DNA from: Pseudomonas sp. QTF5
GTDB lineage: Bacteria; Pseudomonadota; Gammaproteobacteria; Pseudomonadales; Pseudomonadaceae
Assembly (NCBI RefSeq): GCF_000512695.2
Contig: NZ_AZRW02000001.1
Span: 228,791 to 292,790, forward strand
Direction: 5' to 3'
Length of the DNA: 64,000 nt
Under the pieces are notes generated by a model. It did not search any database, was not told the DNA's origin, and worked only from the letters and a program-made list of their open reading frames with translations. This document shows positions 44,274-52,765 of this stretch, piece after piece. The translations under genes were made by a program, and so were the position numbers. Numbering within the stretch: the stretch's first letter is position 1; every line of letters begins with the position of its first letter.

Positions 44274-44555
44274 ATGGATAATTTAATAATCACCTACGAT
44301 GAAGCTGTACGATTCTTTACCAATGTCACAAAAGTCGGGAATTGCCCGATGTGCGGAACGGATGGCTGGTCAATCTCTATAGACGGTGAAGACACAAGAT
44401 TATGTTACCTCCAGCCTTCTGGATCTCTTCATCATGGAAAGCCGGGTTTCGACCTCATTGTGGATTGCGCCAACTGCGGTTTTCTAAGGGTGCATAGGGC
44501 GAACACCATAAAGCGCTGGCTTGATGCAAATCCCAGCGCTAAGGGGTCAGAGTAA
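44274..44555 (+). CDS. Zinc-ribbon hypothetical protein downstream of CI
   Basis: A 93-residue protein starting MDNLIITYDEAVRFFTNVTK. Two pairs of cysteines (CPMCGTDGW and CANCGFLRVH) frame a zinc-ribbon with the aromatic middle LCYLQPSGSLHHGKPGF. It is directly followed by a membrane protein gene on the same strand with no gap. Position after CI suggests expression in the lysogen. No function is known to me. Confidence 0.72.
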   Translation: MDNLIITYDEAVRFFTNVTKVGNCPMCGTDGWSISIDGEDTRLCYLQPSGSLHHGKPGFDLIVDCANCGFLRVHRANTIKRWLDANPSAKGSE

Positions 44556-45008
44556 TTGAGCTTTCAGCCAATCGTTGTTACAGAGGAAAACTCCTCGAGT
44601 TTCACTAAAGGTGACGAGAATTCTCCCATACCTCATACTGCTGCCATGACAGACATTACTCGCGAAGAACTCAATGCCAGACTCGAAAATCAACAACTGA
44701 AGGTTGACGCGCGCCTCAAGGAATTCGAGGGTAAGGTCACTGATGGTCTAACTCAGATGAACCATAGCCTCCAGTTGCTCGACAAGGATCTCGCAGGCGT
44801 GCGTGGTCTGAAGGGTACGATAATCCTCAACTCCATTCTGTCGGTGATCGCCATTGTCGGAATCGTGATCGCTGTGATGTCCTATGGAGTTGCCAACTTT
44901 GATTCTGGTCGTGATACATCAGAGGCGATCCAGGATATGAAGCAGCAGTCACTGGAAACCAGGGCTCTGCTTGAGCAGATCAAGGCGCATCAGACCCCGA
45001 AGCAATAG
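44556..45008 (+). CDS. Membrane protein with coiled coil, partner of the zinc-ribbon gene
   Basis: A 150-residue protein, probably started by TTG at 44556, right after the previous stop, with AAGGGG upstream. The later ATG at 44646 (MTDITREELNARLENQQLKV) is an alternative. A coiled coil (about 35-80) precedes one membrane segment (TIILNSILSVIAIVGIVIAV, about 87-108) and a second short coil. A terminator follows, so the pair is one unit. A role in superinfection exclusion or in sensing is possible but not shown. Confidence 0.68.
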   Translation: MSFQPIVVTEENSSSFTKGDENSPIPHTAAMTDITREELNARLENQQLKVDARLKEFEGKVTDGLTQMNHSLQLLDKDLAGVRGLKGTIILNSILSVIAIVGIVIAVMSYGVANFDSGRDTSEAIQDMKQQSLETRALLEQIKAHQTPKQ

Positions 45009-45022
45009 ATACTGCACCGCCA

Positions 45023-45048
45023 AAAGCCCGGCCACTGCGCCGGGCTTT
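45023..45048 (+). terminator. Terminator of the CI-linked two-gene unit
   Basis: AAAGCCCGGC and GCCGGGCTTT form a 10-bp stem followed by T residues on the plus strand. On the minus strand it also ends the facing DUF1654 gene. Confidence 0.82.
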
Positions 45049-45058
45049 TTAGTGCACT

Positions 45059-45370
45059 TCAGAAAGGCGCCGGCTCCTCGACTGGCTCGCAAACCTCAAC
45101 CGGCCGATCCTCCACCGCACTCGCCTCCCACTTCAGCGTCACCGACTCATCGTCGTTGAGCGTCATGTCTATGCCATCTGTCTCGCTTAAAAGACCCATC
45201 ACCTCCTCCCATTCCCGATCGCCGTCATCGTCCAGGCGATGGATCGTCACCCAGCGCTGAATCTGCGCTACGGGGTGATTGATCATCGACGATACGCGCA
45301 GGCCAAGGCGCTCAATTCCGCTTACCTCATGCCGCACTGCCGGCTTTTCTGTCTTCTTTGCCTTCGCCAT
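45059..45370 (-). CDS. DUF1654 family protein
   Basis: A 103-residue protein starting MAKAKKTEKPAVRHEVSGIE. The sequence SGIERLGLRVSSMINHPVAQ followed by IQRWVTIHRLDDDGDREWEE is the DUF1654 pattern, a family largely found in Pseudomonas and their phages. Its function is not known. It faces the CI-linked pair across a shared terminator. Confidence 0.82.
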   Translation of the reverse strand: MAKAKKTEKPAVRHEVSGIERLGLRVSSMINHPVAQIQRWVTIHRLDDDGDREWEEVMGLLSETDGIDMTLNDDESVTLKWEASAVEDRPVEVCEPVEEPAPF

Positions 45371-46231
45371 TTTCCGCCTCCGAATGCTGTATGTATATCC
45401 AGTTATAGCGGAGCATACGCCAGCATTTTTTAAATCGTAAGCCTTGATTTTTCCAATTTGCTGAGACGGAATTTCGAGGACCTTGTTAAGTTTTCTTAAA
45501 ATAAGTATTGACGGTCTCTGTTTAGTTTTCTAAATTACATCCATCGCAGCGAATACAGACGCTGCGTAGCACCACCGCTCTTTAACAGTCAGAAATCTTC
45601 GCGGATCGATCCCCGGCAACGGGCACAGCGCGAAACACAAATTTCGATCTCCATGCCAGCTCTGGAACTGGCCGGGCTCCCCAATGAGAGCACGCGAAGC
45701 TGCACAGCCACCCGATGCGACGCCAGTTGCGGCAGCGGGCAGAGAGAGGACTCCGGCGGACGTGCAGCGAGACACGGAAACAAATTGCACCTAACTGGAA
45801 ATTTCTTTCCGGCGCGTCAGCCTGACGTTAACTGCCCGATCCCTCGAAAGAGGCTGCATCGGAATGTCGGCGCCCCATGAAAAAAGCTGATCCAGGCCAA
45901 CTGTTTGTATACGAACGGGCGGACGTAGTTAGGCATCTTGGTCAGGACCGACATTCCAATGCAGCTTCGATAGGTGGCCACTGCCTGCCCAGTGAGCGAG
46001 CGATAGGAGCTACCGCCATGAAGTAGACCACCGCTTTCCCCGTGTGGCACAGCAAGCCTGAAGGCTGCGCCCAACACATATCCAGGCAGCGGACAGTAGG
46101 CCGCCGATGTCACCGCGCATCGGCCGGAATTCCGGCAGGCCACCCCAGCGCACGAAGACAACTTGATGCTGCAAACCCAGGCCGTCGCCAGTTGCGGGCC
46201 TGGGCCGTTCGCCAAACTTCAAGCGGAGAAG
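45371..46231. other. Region without supported gene (860 bp)
   Basis: Between DUF1654 and the DUF1993 gene I find no convincing coding sequence. It starts AT-rich (45400-45540), with CTCTTTAACAGTC at about 45581, which resembles the start of transcribed leaders in Pseudomonas prophages. A short inverted piece GGATCGATCC lies near 45603. Minus-strand frames of 132 and 70 codons (45817-46215, 46010-46222) have unlikely composition and poor starts; they may be decayed remains of a gene downstream of DUF1993. Confidence 0.45.
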
Positions 46232-46750
46232 CTACGGTCGCAGGTAGGCAAACATGTGCTGTACATAATCGGCTTTCCCGAGAGGTACACCATTATGGCG
46301 CAAGATGTTGTATGCCGTGACCAGGTGAAAGTAGAACTGTGGAGCAGCCCAGTTCACAGCGTATTCACTGCCGGTCATATCGAAGACTATGCCATTAGGT
46401 AACTCTATAGTGATTTTGCGCTCAGCCCCTTCCTCTATTTGAGCCCGGTCCGACGAATCAAGAACTGCCAAAGTACGTTCGATTAGTACCTTCGCTGCCG
46501 CCAAGTTTTCGGGAGGAGTGAGTGATCGCACCGGCTGTTGTGTAAGTCGCTGAACCGCCTCCTGCGCTTGCGTGCAAGCGTACTGAATTTGTCGGGCTAG
46601 ATCATGCATGTCCGGTGCTAGTCGAGATCCAAGCAGAATTTGCGGGTCGTAACCGCGCTCTAGAGCAGAGGCCTCGCCCTTAGATAAAAGAGACGATAAC
46701 GCTCGCAGCATTTGCGCGAAACAGGGGATGGTAACTGAGTAAACCGACAT
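46232..46750 (-). CDS. DUF1993 family protein, prophage-borne paralogue
   Basis: A 172-residue protein starting MSVYSVTIPCFAQMLRALSS. It matches the host DUF1993 gene at 62622-63131 in its whole plan: N-terminal helix, MHDLARQIQYACTQAQEAVQ, and the C-terminal signature FYFHLVTAYNILRHNGVPLG. The family has a DinB-like four-helix form; its reaction is unknown. It stands alone, opposite to its plus-strand neighbours, as a moron would. Confidence 0.85.
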   Translation of the reverse strand: MSVYSVTIPCFAQMLRALSSLLSKGEASALERGYDPQILLGSRLAPDMHDLARQIQYACTQAQEAVQRLTQQPVRSLTPPENLAAAKVLIERTLAVLDSSDRAQIEEGAERKITIELPNGIVFDMTGSEYAVNWAAPQFYFHLVTAYNILRHNGVPLGKADYVQHMFAYLRP

Positions 46751-46966
46751 ATCTTTTCCCTAAGTAGTCATTCAATGTGAGCAAAAAGGATCAGTCTTTC
46801 TCCCGATCAGCTGGCTGAATCCTAGCAGACCGTTGAACTTCTTCCGCCAACACCCCGCAGCCCCTACCCCGTCTCTATTACGTCAGCACTCTCCCCTGCG
46901 CCCAACGGCAACCAGCAGATGGCCCGAGTGCTGACGAATACACGCAACCCACATCGAGGATTCGCC

Positions 46967-47329
46967 ATGAACCAAACCATCAGACAGAGCCAAGCAATTC
47001 TCCATGGGTTGCGGCTTAGAACTTCGCTGGCCACCGCGGAGATGTACCAGCGAATCGGCCGAGATGAGCCCGTCCGCGCTCCACGCTTCAACGTCGTACC
47101 CCGGGGCAGTAACACGTTCGAAGTGATCGAGCGTTCCACCGGCACGACAAAGGGCGAACGGTTCGGTCATGACAGCGCCTGCCAGCTCGCCCAACAGCTC
47201 GAGGAAAACGCCGACTTTTTCGCCGCGCGCTGCAAGTCGATGAAGAAGTTTTCCCGCACGCTTCTGCGCTGGACTGCCGGCGCGGCGCTGATGCTGATCG
47301 TGTTTGCCTACTACGGAGCTGGTCATTGA
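46967..47329 (+). CDS. Hypothetical protein with C-terminal membrane anchor
   Basis: A 120-residue protein started at 46967 (MNQTIRQSQAILHGLRLRTS), with CGAGGA upstream. The middle FNVVPRGSNTFEVIERSTGT looks like a small beta domain and a C-terminal hydrophobic segment (WTAGAALMLIVFAYYG) anchors it. It opens the string of small plus-strand genes leading to the integrase. Function unknown. Confidence 0.65.
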   Translation: MNQTIRQSQAILHGLRLRTSLATAEMYQRIGRDEPVRAPRFNVVPRGSNTFEVIERSTGTTKGERFGHDSACQLAQQLEENADFFAARCKSMKKFSRTLLRWTAGAALMLIVFAYYGAGH

Positions 47330-47410
47330 GGCGCATCAACAACCAGGTGCGACAGCGCAGACGACAAGCTTGGCTGGATATACCAACACACGGAATCGAA
47401 GAGGCAGGAC

Positions 47411-47719
47411 ATGGCCAAGAGCAACGCGGAAATTCAGAAGGACAAGCGCGCCAAGGAGAAAGCTCTGCTGGATCGGATCGGTGCCGAGAAGCGCACGCTG
47501 ATTGTGTCGAAAGCGTTAGCTGATGCGCTTCAAGTGCTAGGCGAGCGCCACGGCTTCGAGGAATGGCAGGAAACGGTGTCTACCTTTCTGATCAATCTGG
47601 CCGCCGCACCAGCCAAAGAGTCCGCCCGCTTCGCCACGATGTCGCGACCTGAAATCGTCGTGACTAAAAAATGGTCGCGGCAGCTTGAAGAGTTCGCCAA
47701 GACCGGCATCGAAATATAA
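47411..47719 (+). CDS. Small hypothetical phage protein
   Basis: A 102-residue charged protein: MAKSNAEIQKDKRAKEKALL, then LIVSKALADALQVLGERHGF. The N-terminus is basic and helical, like phage regulators that bind nucleic acid, but no known fold is certain. GAGGCAGGAC precedes the ATG. It lies 80 bp after the previous gene on the same strand. Confidence 0.68.
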   Translation: MAKSNAEIQKDKRAKEKALLDRIGAEKRTLIVSKALADALQVLGERHGFEEWQETVSTFLINLAAAPAKESARFATMSRPEIVVTKKWSRQLEEFAKTGIEI

Positions 47720-47784
47720 CATCGCGAAGCCCTACGCATTTGTCATGACGAACAACTTCTAACATTCAGCCTAAACGAAACTGG

Positions 47785-48234
47785 TCAGGCCGGTAGCGCT
47801 TGTCCTACTACTGTTGCAGGTGCTTCTATAACAGCGCGAAGCACAGAAGTGAAAACCTTGTAACTATAGTGATTGTCTTCTCCATTGACGACTGTCGTAC
47901 CCTCAATATCCACAATCGATCCGTCTCGACGGATTCTGAAGCGGCCAATTTCCGATTGGGCATTACCGACTTTACGACTTAACAGGACCGCCTGTGCGTA
48001 TCCAATCTGGTCTTCGGCTATAGGGCTGAGTTCTATAGTAAAGAGCTTGCCCAAAACTTCCCCTTTGATGCTATTTCCCTCAGTGCTTACGGACGAAATA
48101 TTTGCGAAACTTTGTTCCGATAGATCTCGCCAGTGCTCTACGAGACCAAGAAAGTCTGAAGAAGCCCGAGTCCAGTCACGCTTGACTGAACTTATGTAGG
48201 CGACGAAATCGTCTGGGTCATGCGTGAAGTCCAT
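47785..48234 (-). CDS. Hypothetical protein (moron-like)
   Basis: A 149-residue protein. I start it at 48234 (MDFTHDPDDFVAYISSVKRD) because AGGAG lies eight bases upstream; a longer form from 48294 has no site. It reads as an alpha/beta soluble protein with DFLGLVEHWRDLSEQSFANI and GRFRIRRDGSIVDIEGTTVV. It is on the minus strand between plus-strand genes, with lower GC than neighbours. I do not recognise the family. Confidence 0.6.
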   Translation of the reverse strand: MDFTHDPDDFVAYISSVKRDWTRASSDFLGLVEHWRDLSEQSFANISSVSTEGNSIKGEVLGKLFTIELSPIAEDQIGYAQAVLLSRKVGNAQSEIGRFRIRRDGSIVDIEGTTVVNGEDNHYSYKVFTSVLRAVIEAPATVVGQALPA

Positions 48235-48363
48235 TGCAAATGCTCCTGTTAAGTCCATTGACGGGCCAATCGAGCCCATCTCTTTGTAGCTCACACACTA
48301 TTAAGTTGCCACCCCACTGTCGCATCCGGTCACGGAGGGCGGCGCCTACCCGAGGAATTCGCA

Positions 48364-49371
48364 ATGCCCGTTCTCCACAGCGTGATTCATAAGATCGACA
48401 AGAAGCCCGACGGCAGCCCGGCTGTCCTGTTCCTCGGCGGTGCCGAGCAGGTTGAGAGTCAGGTCCGCGACGATCTTGTCCAGCAGCTCAATGAGAGCTA
48501 CAACGCCACCACCGGTAAGGCTTGGGCCTTCTTTCATCATGAGTCGGGCGCTCACCCATTCAGTGGATGGCTCGCCAAGTACCTGGCAGGCGGCTCTGAT
48601 TTCCTCGAGTTCAGCACCATCGCCGTCGAGCACCTGACCAAGCTGATGGAAGAATCGAACCTGACCACCGGCGGGCACGCCCTCTTCTGCCACTACCAGC
48701 AAGGCCTTACCGATTACCTGATCATTGCCCTAGTGCAGGAAACCGAAGCGGTGACCATGACCGAGGAGCTGCACCTGATGACGGTCAAGCGTCTGGACTT
48801 GGGCCATATCCGCCTGGCCGCGCGCATCAACCTCAGTGAGTGGAAGAACAACCCACAGTCGCGTCAATACATCTCGTACCTCAAGGGCAAGCAGGGCCGT
48901 AGGGTCAGCGATTACTTCCGTGACTTCATCGGTTGTCAGGAAGGGGTCGACGGCCCAGGTGAAACCCGCACCCTGCACAAGGCGTTCAGCGACTTCGTTG
49001 AAAGCGAAAACCTCGGCGAAGATGCCACCCGCGAGAAGACCGACACGCTGGTCAGCTATGCGATGGCCCAAGCCAAGCTTGGCAAGCCCATAACTCTCGA
49101 CGAGCTATCCGAAGTGCTCGACGACGATCAACCAAAAGCGTTTGCCGACTTCATCCAGGATAAAGACTACGGCCTTTCAGCCTCGATCCCGCCGGACAAG
49201 AAAACCCTGAACAAATTCCGGCGCTTCACCGGCCGTGCCGATGGCCTGTCGATCAGCTTCGAGCAGCACCTTCTCGGATCAAAAGTCGAGTTCGACGAAG
49301 TCGGCGGCACCCTGACGCTGCGCAGTCTTCCGACCCAGCTCACCGATCAGCTCAAGCGAGCGGCTGCCTGA
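48364..49371 (+). CDS. Nucleoid-associated protein YejK/NdpA
   Basis: A 335-residue protein starting [20 protein letters not shown]. Family stretches are [20 protein letters not shown] and [20 protein letters not shown] followed by [20 protein letters not shown]. YejK/NdpA proteins bind DNA in the nucleoid. A phage copy may mimic or replace the host one, or protect the phage DNA. GAGGAATTCGCA precedes the ATG, a leader form shared with other genes here. Confidence 0.92.
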   Translation: MPVLHSVIHKIDKKPDGSPAVLFLGGAEQVESQVRDDLVQQLNESYNATTGKAWAFFHHESGAHPFSGWLAKYLAGGSDFLEFSTIAVEHLTKLMEESNLTTGGHALFCHYQQGLTDYLIIALVQETEAVTMTEELHLMTVKRLDLGHIRLAARINLSEWKNNPQSRQYISYLKGKQGRRVSDYFRDFIGCQEGVDGPGETRTLHKAFSDFVESENLGEDATREKTDTLVSYAMAQAKLGKPITLDELSEVLDDDQPKAFADFIQDKDYGLSASIPPDKKTLNKFRRFTGRADGLSISFEQHLLGSKVEFDEVGGTLTLRSLPTQLTDQLKRAAA

Positions 49372-49372
49372 C

Positions 49373-49669
49373 TCACGGAAGCGACGGATCTGGCGGATAC
49401 GGCCCCATCAGCTTGTGGATATTTGGCCAAACCATAAACGCTTGGGTCACGCGTCCGCCACGGGTGCAATAAACCAAGAACTCGGACTCGCTACCGCTGC
49501 TGACCCTATATCGGTACTTGCCACAACCATCCACATCAGCCTCAGAAAGAGCTCGCGTGATACTCGGATTGTCGGCCTTGATCCACGGCGCTGGGTACTG
49601 TTCCTCCAATGATTTGGCAGATACTGCAATAGGCAGCAGCCCGCACAAAACAAGCATTACTCGCTTCAA
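49373..49669 (-). CDS. Exported hypothetical protein, TTG start
   Basis: A 98-residue protein read from TTG at 49669, with AAGGAG seven bases upstream. The signal peptide KRVMLVLCGLLPIAVSAKS is probably cut after VSA (about residue 18). The mature part has two cysteines (GCGKYRYRV and VYCTRGGRV), which may bond in the periplasm. It runs against the neighbouring genes and meets the YejK stop at 2 bp. It may be a lysogenic-conversion factor; the function is unknown. Confidence 0.68.
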   Translation of the reverse strand: MKRVMLVLCGLLPIAVSAKSLEEQYPAPWIKADNPSITRALSEADVDGCGKYRYRVSSGSESEFLVYCTRGGRVTQAFMVWPNIHKLMGPYPPDPSLP

Positions 49670-49770
49670 GATCTAACTCCTTGATCCGGCTCCATGCCGG
49701 TCCGAACACAAATACCCCACTTCAACGAATCACGCCAGCCAGCGAGGCCGGCGCCTGACTGGAGATAGCC

Positions 49771-50133
49771 ATGAGCACGTTTGCCGTTTTCGGAATGAAT
49801 GAGCACTTCGCCCGCGAAGAGGCGAAGCGCAAGGTTCGCGACTTCAAGATTGAGAAAGGTCAGCGTATCGAGCTGTCCATGAGCCAATGGCTTCAGGCAG
49901 TCGAGGATCGCGTGATCAAGATCATGGATGGCAAGCGGGTTGCTCAGCTCAGCAGCATGTTCGATGCCCCCCAGTACGCAGCCGACTACGCCGAGCGTAT
50001 TCGCAAGCTTGGACGGTGCCGAGACGTAGTCATCAGGGCGAAGGTCAAGCTGCCGCAGAATGATATGAGGCGGAAGTCGGCGACCAAGCTTTCGTGGATG
50101 GACTACTCGCCTGAATCAACGGCAGCTGCCTGA
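49771..50133 (+). CDS. Conserved hypothetical phage protein
   Basis: A 120-residue protein: MSTFAVFGMNEHFAREEAKR, then KVRDFKIEKGQRIELSMSQW. Basic and mostly helical; GGAG lies seven bases before the ATG. Such genes are common in the integrase-proximal region of Pseudomonas prophages. Function unknown. Confidence 0.7.
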   Translation: MSTFAVFGMNEHFAREEAKRKVRDFKIEKGQRIELSMSQWLQAVEDRVIKIMDGKRVAQLSSMFDAPQYAADYAERIRKLGRCRDVVIRAKVKLPQNDMRRKSATKLSWMDYSPESTAAA

Positions 50134-50160
50134 CCCACCCTCACCTATTTGGCTGACCGC

Positions 50161-50400
50161 TTAGAACTTCCCACCTCTCCCCCCGAAAGTGTCCTTCATC
50201 AGCTTATCGATGGCGGATTTCATTGCGGACTCAACGTCAGACTCGCTAACTACATGACCACACCCGGCGCAGCTTAGGCCGGAAAAGTCAGCGATCGAAT
50301 GAATTTCCCGTGGCTCCGTGCCTGCCATAACGAAAGGCTTGTTCCCACATTTCGGGCATGCCAGCTCCACGTCAGCGGCTCTTTCAGGGGTATCGCTCAT
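50161..50400 (-). CDS. Zinc-ribbon protein
   Basis: A 79-residue protein started at 50400 (MSDTPERAADVELACPKCGN), with GGAG upstream. Two CxxC pairs (CPKCG and CAGCG) form a zinc ribbon. The end VESAMKSAIDKLMKDTFGGR is helical. It may bind nucleic acid; nothing more can be said. Confidence 0.68.
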   Translation of the reverse strand: MSDTPERAADVELACPKCGNKPFVMAGTEPREIHSIADFSGLSCAGCGHVVSESDVESAMKSAIDKLMKDTFGGRGGKF

Positions 50401-50500
50401 TCCAAAGCTCCTTGATCCGGCCACATGCCGGGCCATCAACCAATAGCCCACAAACTCAAATCACGCCACCGCCCGGGCATGACCCGGCATAGGACGCCCC

Positions 50501-50590
50501 ATGCCCACAGAAAACAAACCGGCCAAGGCCAAGCGCAACATATTCAGTCGAAACCAACGACTCAACGCAGTTCGCAACGTCCAACATTGA
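50501..50590 (+). CDS. Possible very small basic protein
   Basis: A 29-residue ORF, MPTENKPAKAKRNIFSRNQR to NVQH. AGGA lies nine bases before the ATG and a stem (CCGGGCATGACCCGG) precedes that. It is strongly basic, as small phage DNA- or RNA-binding proteins are. Coding is not certain at this length. Confidence 0.4.
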   Translation: MPTENKPAKAKRNIFSRNQRLNAVRNVQH

Positions 50591-50666
50591 GATGCAAGGT
50601 GGTGCGGTGCTAAGGAGCTGACATCAACCCCCACCAAGATACGTTGAGGGCGGATTAATCAAGTCC

Positions 50667-51410
50667 TCACTGTTTGGGCTGCGTTACAAAAACCATCACC
50701 TCCCCCTTGTTGAACACCGCAGGCACGAGCTTGTCAGTTTCGAGCGCCGGTTGGTACAGATAGATCCACGCGGGCAGCGCCTTAGAAATTCTTGAAAAAT
50801 TCTCGAGATTAGTCTTCTTTTTATTCCAATCAACGATGACAGGAGCTACAACGTAGATCGGGCCATATGCTTTACCGCCAACGAATGCGGGAGCATCAAC
50901 CAGTGGAGGGGGAGTGAATACGAAAGATTGAACAGGATTTAAGAACGTGTTCATCCGGTTATCACCGTACGGCATGCGCCTTGGTTCTGCCTTCCAACTC
51001 CACTCGTGCTTAAGGTTATTATCAAGCTCTGGCCAGAAAGATTTATTCTCCAGTAGTGCCTTTGTCTTGGCGACCGCTTCTTCACTACTAGCCGCTTCTG
51101 ATTCGGGCACCCAGACCACGAACTGACCGTAGCCACCAGACACTGCCTGTCCAATTAATCCTGTGAAGCCACCTAGCGCACCGATGGCGTAATAATCGAG
51201 CGCACCATCGATCAACCCGGTCTTTTGAGCAACCTGGCCTTTAGTACCGCCCTGTTGCACCTTTTTATAGGATACGTCACGCACGCCTTGGATCTGTGCC
51301 TCGTTAACTATCAGCATCGCACGAGAGGGCGACTCATCCTGGGGCATCGAAGTGCAGCCGTAGAGTGCGACTGAAACTAATCCCAAGCAAAACATTTTTT
51401 TTAAGTTCAT
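50667..51410 (-). CDS. Lipoprotein of unknown function (moron-like)
   Basis: A 247-residue protein with signal MNLKKMFCLGLVSVALYGCT; lipobox ALYGC gives Cys19 as the lipidated residue, and Thr at +2 suggests outer-membrane sorting. The mature part has a glycine-rich hydrophobic stretch (AIGALGGFTGLIGQAVSGGY, about 77-96) that could insert in membrane. It is on the minus strand, flanked by AT-rich DNA, and its codons are richer in A and T than the phage core. It could change surface properties or exclude other phages; that is inference. Confidence 0.72.
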   Translation of the reverse strand: MNLKKMFCLGLVSVALYGCTSMPQDESPSRAMLIVNEAQIQGVRDVSYKKVQQGGTKGQVAQKTGLIDGALDYYAIGALGGFTGLIGQAVSGGYGQFVVWVPESEAASSEEAVAKTKALLENKSFWPELDNNLKHEWSWKAEPRRMPYGDNRMNTFLNPVQSFVFTPPPLVDAPAFVGGKAYGPIYVVAPVIVDWNKKKTNLENFSRISKALPAWIYLYQPALETDKLVPAVFNKGEVMVFVTQPKQ

Positions 51411-51757
51411 GTTCGTATCCCAACGATAAAAACTACAGATCCATCATGGATATATTTATTAACATTTCGGCAACACAATAAAAGAGCCACCCCCTGAGTT
51501 TCATCAAAATTCCTTTTATTGTTTTACATCTATTTTTCTCTTATTTAGTTTGAATTTGTACAATTAGTTAGCCGGCACACCAGACAGTCACCCAATAGTA
51601 GCAAATTGACACGTTATTTTGACCAAGGACACTGAAAGAACTCCATCCATTCGAAACGACTGATCGCGCTGCGCCCGACGCGAGGAAAATACTGTCCGGC
51701 CCCCATGCAATACCCCTCCCCCTTCAATGTCAGCCGCTATAGCGGCAAAGGATTCCC
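51411..51757. other. AT-rich intergenic region
   Basis: About 345 bases with no gene. The part 51420-51580 is markedly AT-rich (TTTTATTGTTTTACATC, TCTTATTTAGTTTGAATT) and should contain the lipoprotein promoter on the minus strand. The right end holds a stem GCCGC TATA GCGGC (51731-51744) directly before the ribosome-binding site of the next gene. Confidence 0.55.
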
Positions 51758-52465
51758 ATGTCTGAGATAACGGAACGGCCGATCTTGTTCTCGGCCCCGA
51801 TGGTGCGCGCCATCCTGGAAGGCCGGAAGACTGTCACGCGGCGGGCAGTGAATCCACAACCAGTGCTTACCGATGGCTCTGGTTTTTCTTGGAAAGGCCA
51901 TCTGTTCGGTAGTGGCTCAGACTCACGCGAGACATCTCGCAACTTTTCCCGCCATTGCTGCCCCCATGGCAGGCCCGGCGACCGGCTGTGGGTGCGCGAG
52001 ACATTCGCGCTGCTCGGCAACGAAGACGGTGTATGTGTCGACTGGAACGACAAGTTGGTCAAGGGCAATGAGCGCGATGCCGCCCGGATCTTCAGGGCAA
52101 GCTGCACCGTCGGTGACTATGGTCTCTGGCAAATTCCAGACAAAGCCGCGTGGAAACCTGACACAGACGAACTTCAGTACGAAGGCGCCTGGCGGCCAAG
52201 CATCCACATGCCTCGCTGGGCCAGCCGCATTTTGCTGGAGATCACCGAGGTGCGTGTCGAACGGTTGCAGGACATCACCTACGAGCAGGCCGCAGCCGAA
52301 GGTGTTCACCGAGGTCCGCTACGCGAGTGGTGCGCGAGCGACGAAGGTGGCGCATGCCACAAATACCCAGTACCAGCATTCCGCGACTTGTGGCAATCCG
52401 TCGGTGGCGACTGGGAAGCCAACCCTTGGGTCTGGGTCGTCGAATTCAAGAAGGTGACGCCATGA
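51758..52465 (+). CDS. ASCH-domain-like phage protein
   Basis: A 235-residue protein starting MSEITERPILFSAPMVRAIL. The opening PILFSAPMVRAILEGRKTVT RR and PGDRLWVRETFA, with SIHMPRWASRILLEITEVRV, is the typical pattern of phage proteins with an ASCH/PUA-like fold, which may bind RNA or modified nucleotides. AAAGG precedes the ATG. Its stop overlaps the next small ORF (ATGA). Confidence 0.85.
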   Translation: MSEITERPILFSAPMVRAILEGRKTVTRRAVNPQPVLTDGSGFSWKGHLFGSGSDSRETSRNFSRHCCPHGRPGDRLWVRETFALLGNEDGVCVDWNDKLVKGNERDAARIFRASCTVGDYGLWQIPDKAAWKPDTDELQYEGAWRPSIHMPRWASRILLEITEVRVERLQDITYEQAAAEGVHRGPLREWCASDEGGACHKYPVPAFRDLWQSVGGDWEANPWVWVVEFKKVTP

Positions 52466-52530
52466 TCCTGCTCACAGCGCCAGCCCTCGCCTACATGGCC
52501 TGGCTCATCTACAAGGGGCCACGGCGATGA
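52462..52530 (+). CDS. Possible 22-residue membrane peptide
   Basis: MILLTAPALAYMAWLIYKGP RR would be a single membrane segment with a basic end. It is linked by 4-base ATGA overlaps to both the gene before it and the one after it, so it may be translated by coupling. Coding is likely from the coupling, but the length makes it uncertain. Confidence 0.5.
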   Translation: MILLTAPALAYMAWLIYKGPRR

Positions 52531-52715
52531 TCCTGCGAGACGGCTTCATCCGGCGTAAGTTCGAGGTCGCCCTGATCCGCTTGGCGATCGCAATCCTCAT
52601 GGGGCGCAATGTTCAGCGCTCCCTGGTCGTGTCACGCCGCGACAACAACGATATGTGGTACATGGCCGAAAAGCTCGACTCCATCGCCAAGCGCATCAGC
52701 AAGAAATACCCCTAA
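52527..52715 (+). CDS. Small hypothetical phage protein
   Basis: A 62-residue basic protein: MILRDGFIRRKFEVALIRLA then IAILMGRNVQRSLVVSRRDN. It begins on the ATGA overlap with the 22-residue ORF. An amphipathic helix (about 10-30) is visible. Function unknown. Confidence 0.65.
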   Translation: MILRDGFIRRKFEVALIRLAIAILMGRNVQRSLVVSRRDNNDMWYMAEKLDSIAKRISKKYP

Positions 52716-52765
52716 CCCCTCTTCCACTACGAGCCTGCCGGTGAACGGCGGGCGAGGAATTCTGC

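Noticed and set aside
45653..45880. 75-codon plus-strand ORF
   Set aside because: No ribosome site and an unlikely residue composition; no similarity recognised.
45817..46222. Two minus-strand ORFs downstream of the DUF1993 gene
   Set aside because: Poor starts, odd composition (Cys/Ser/Gly/Trp-rich) and mutual overlap; kept only as possible gene remains.
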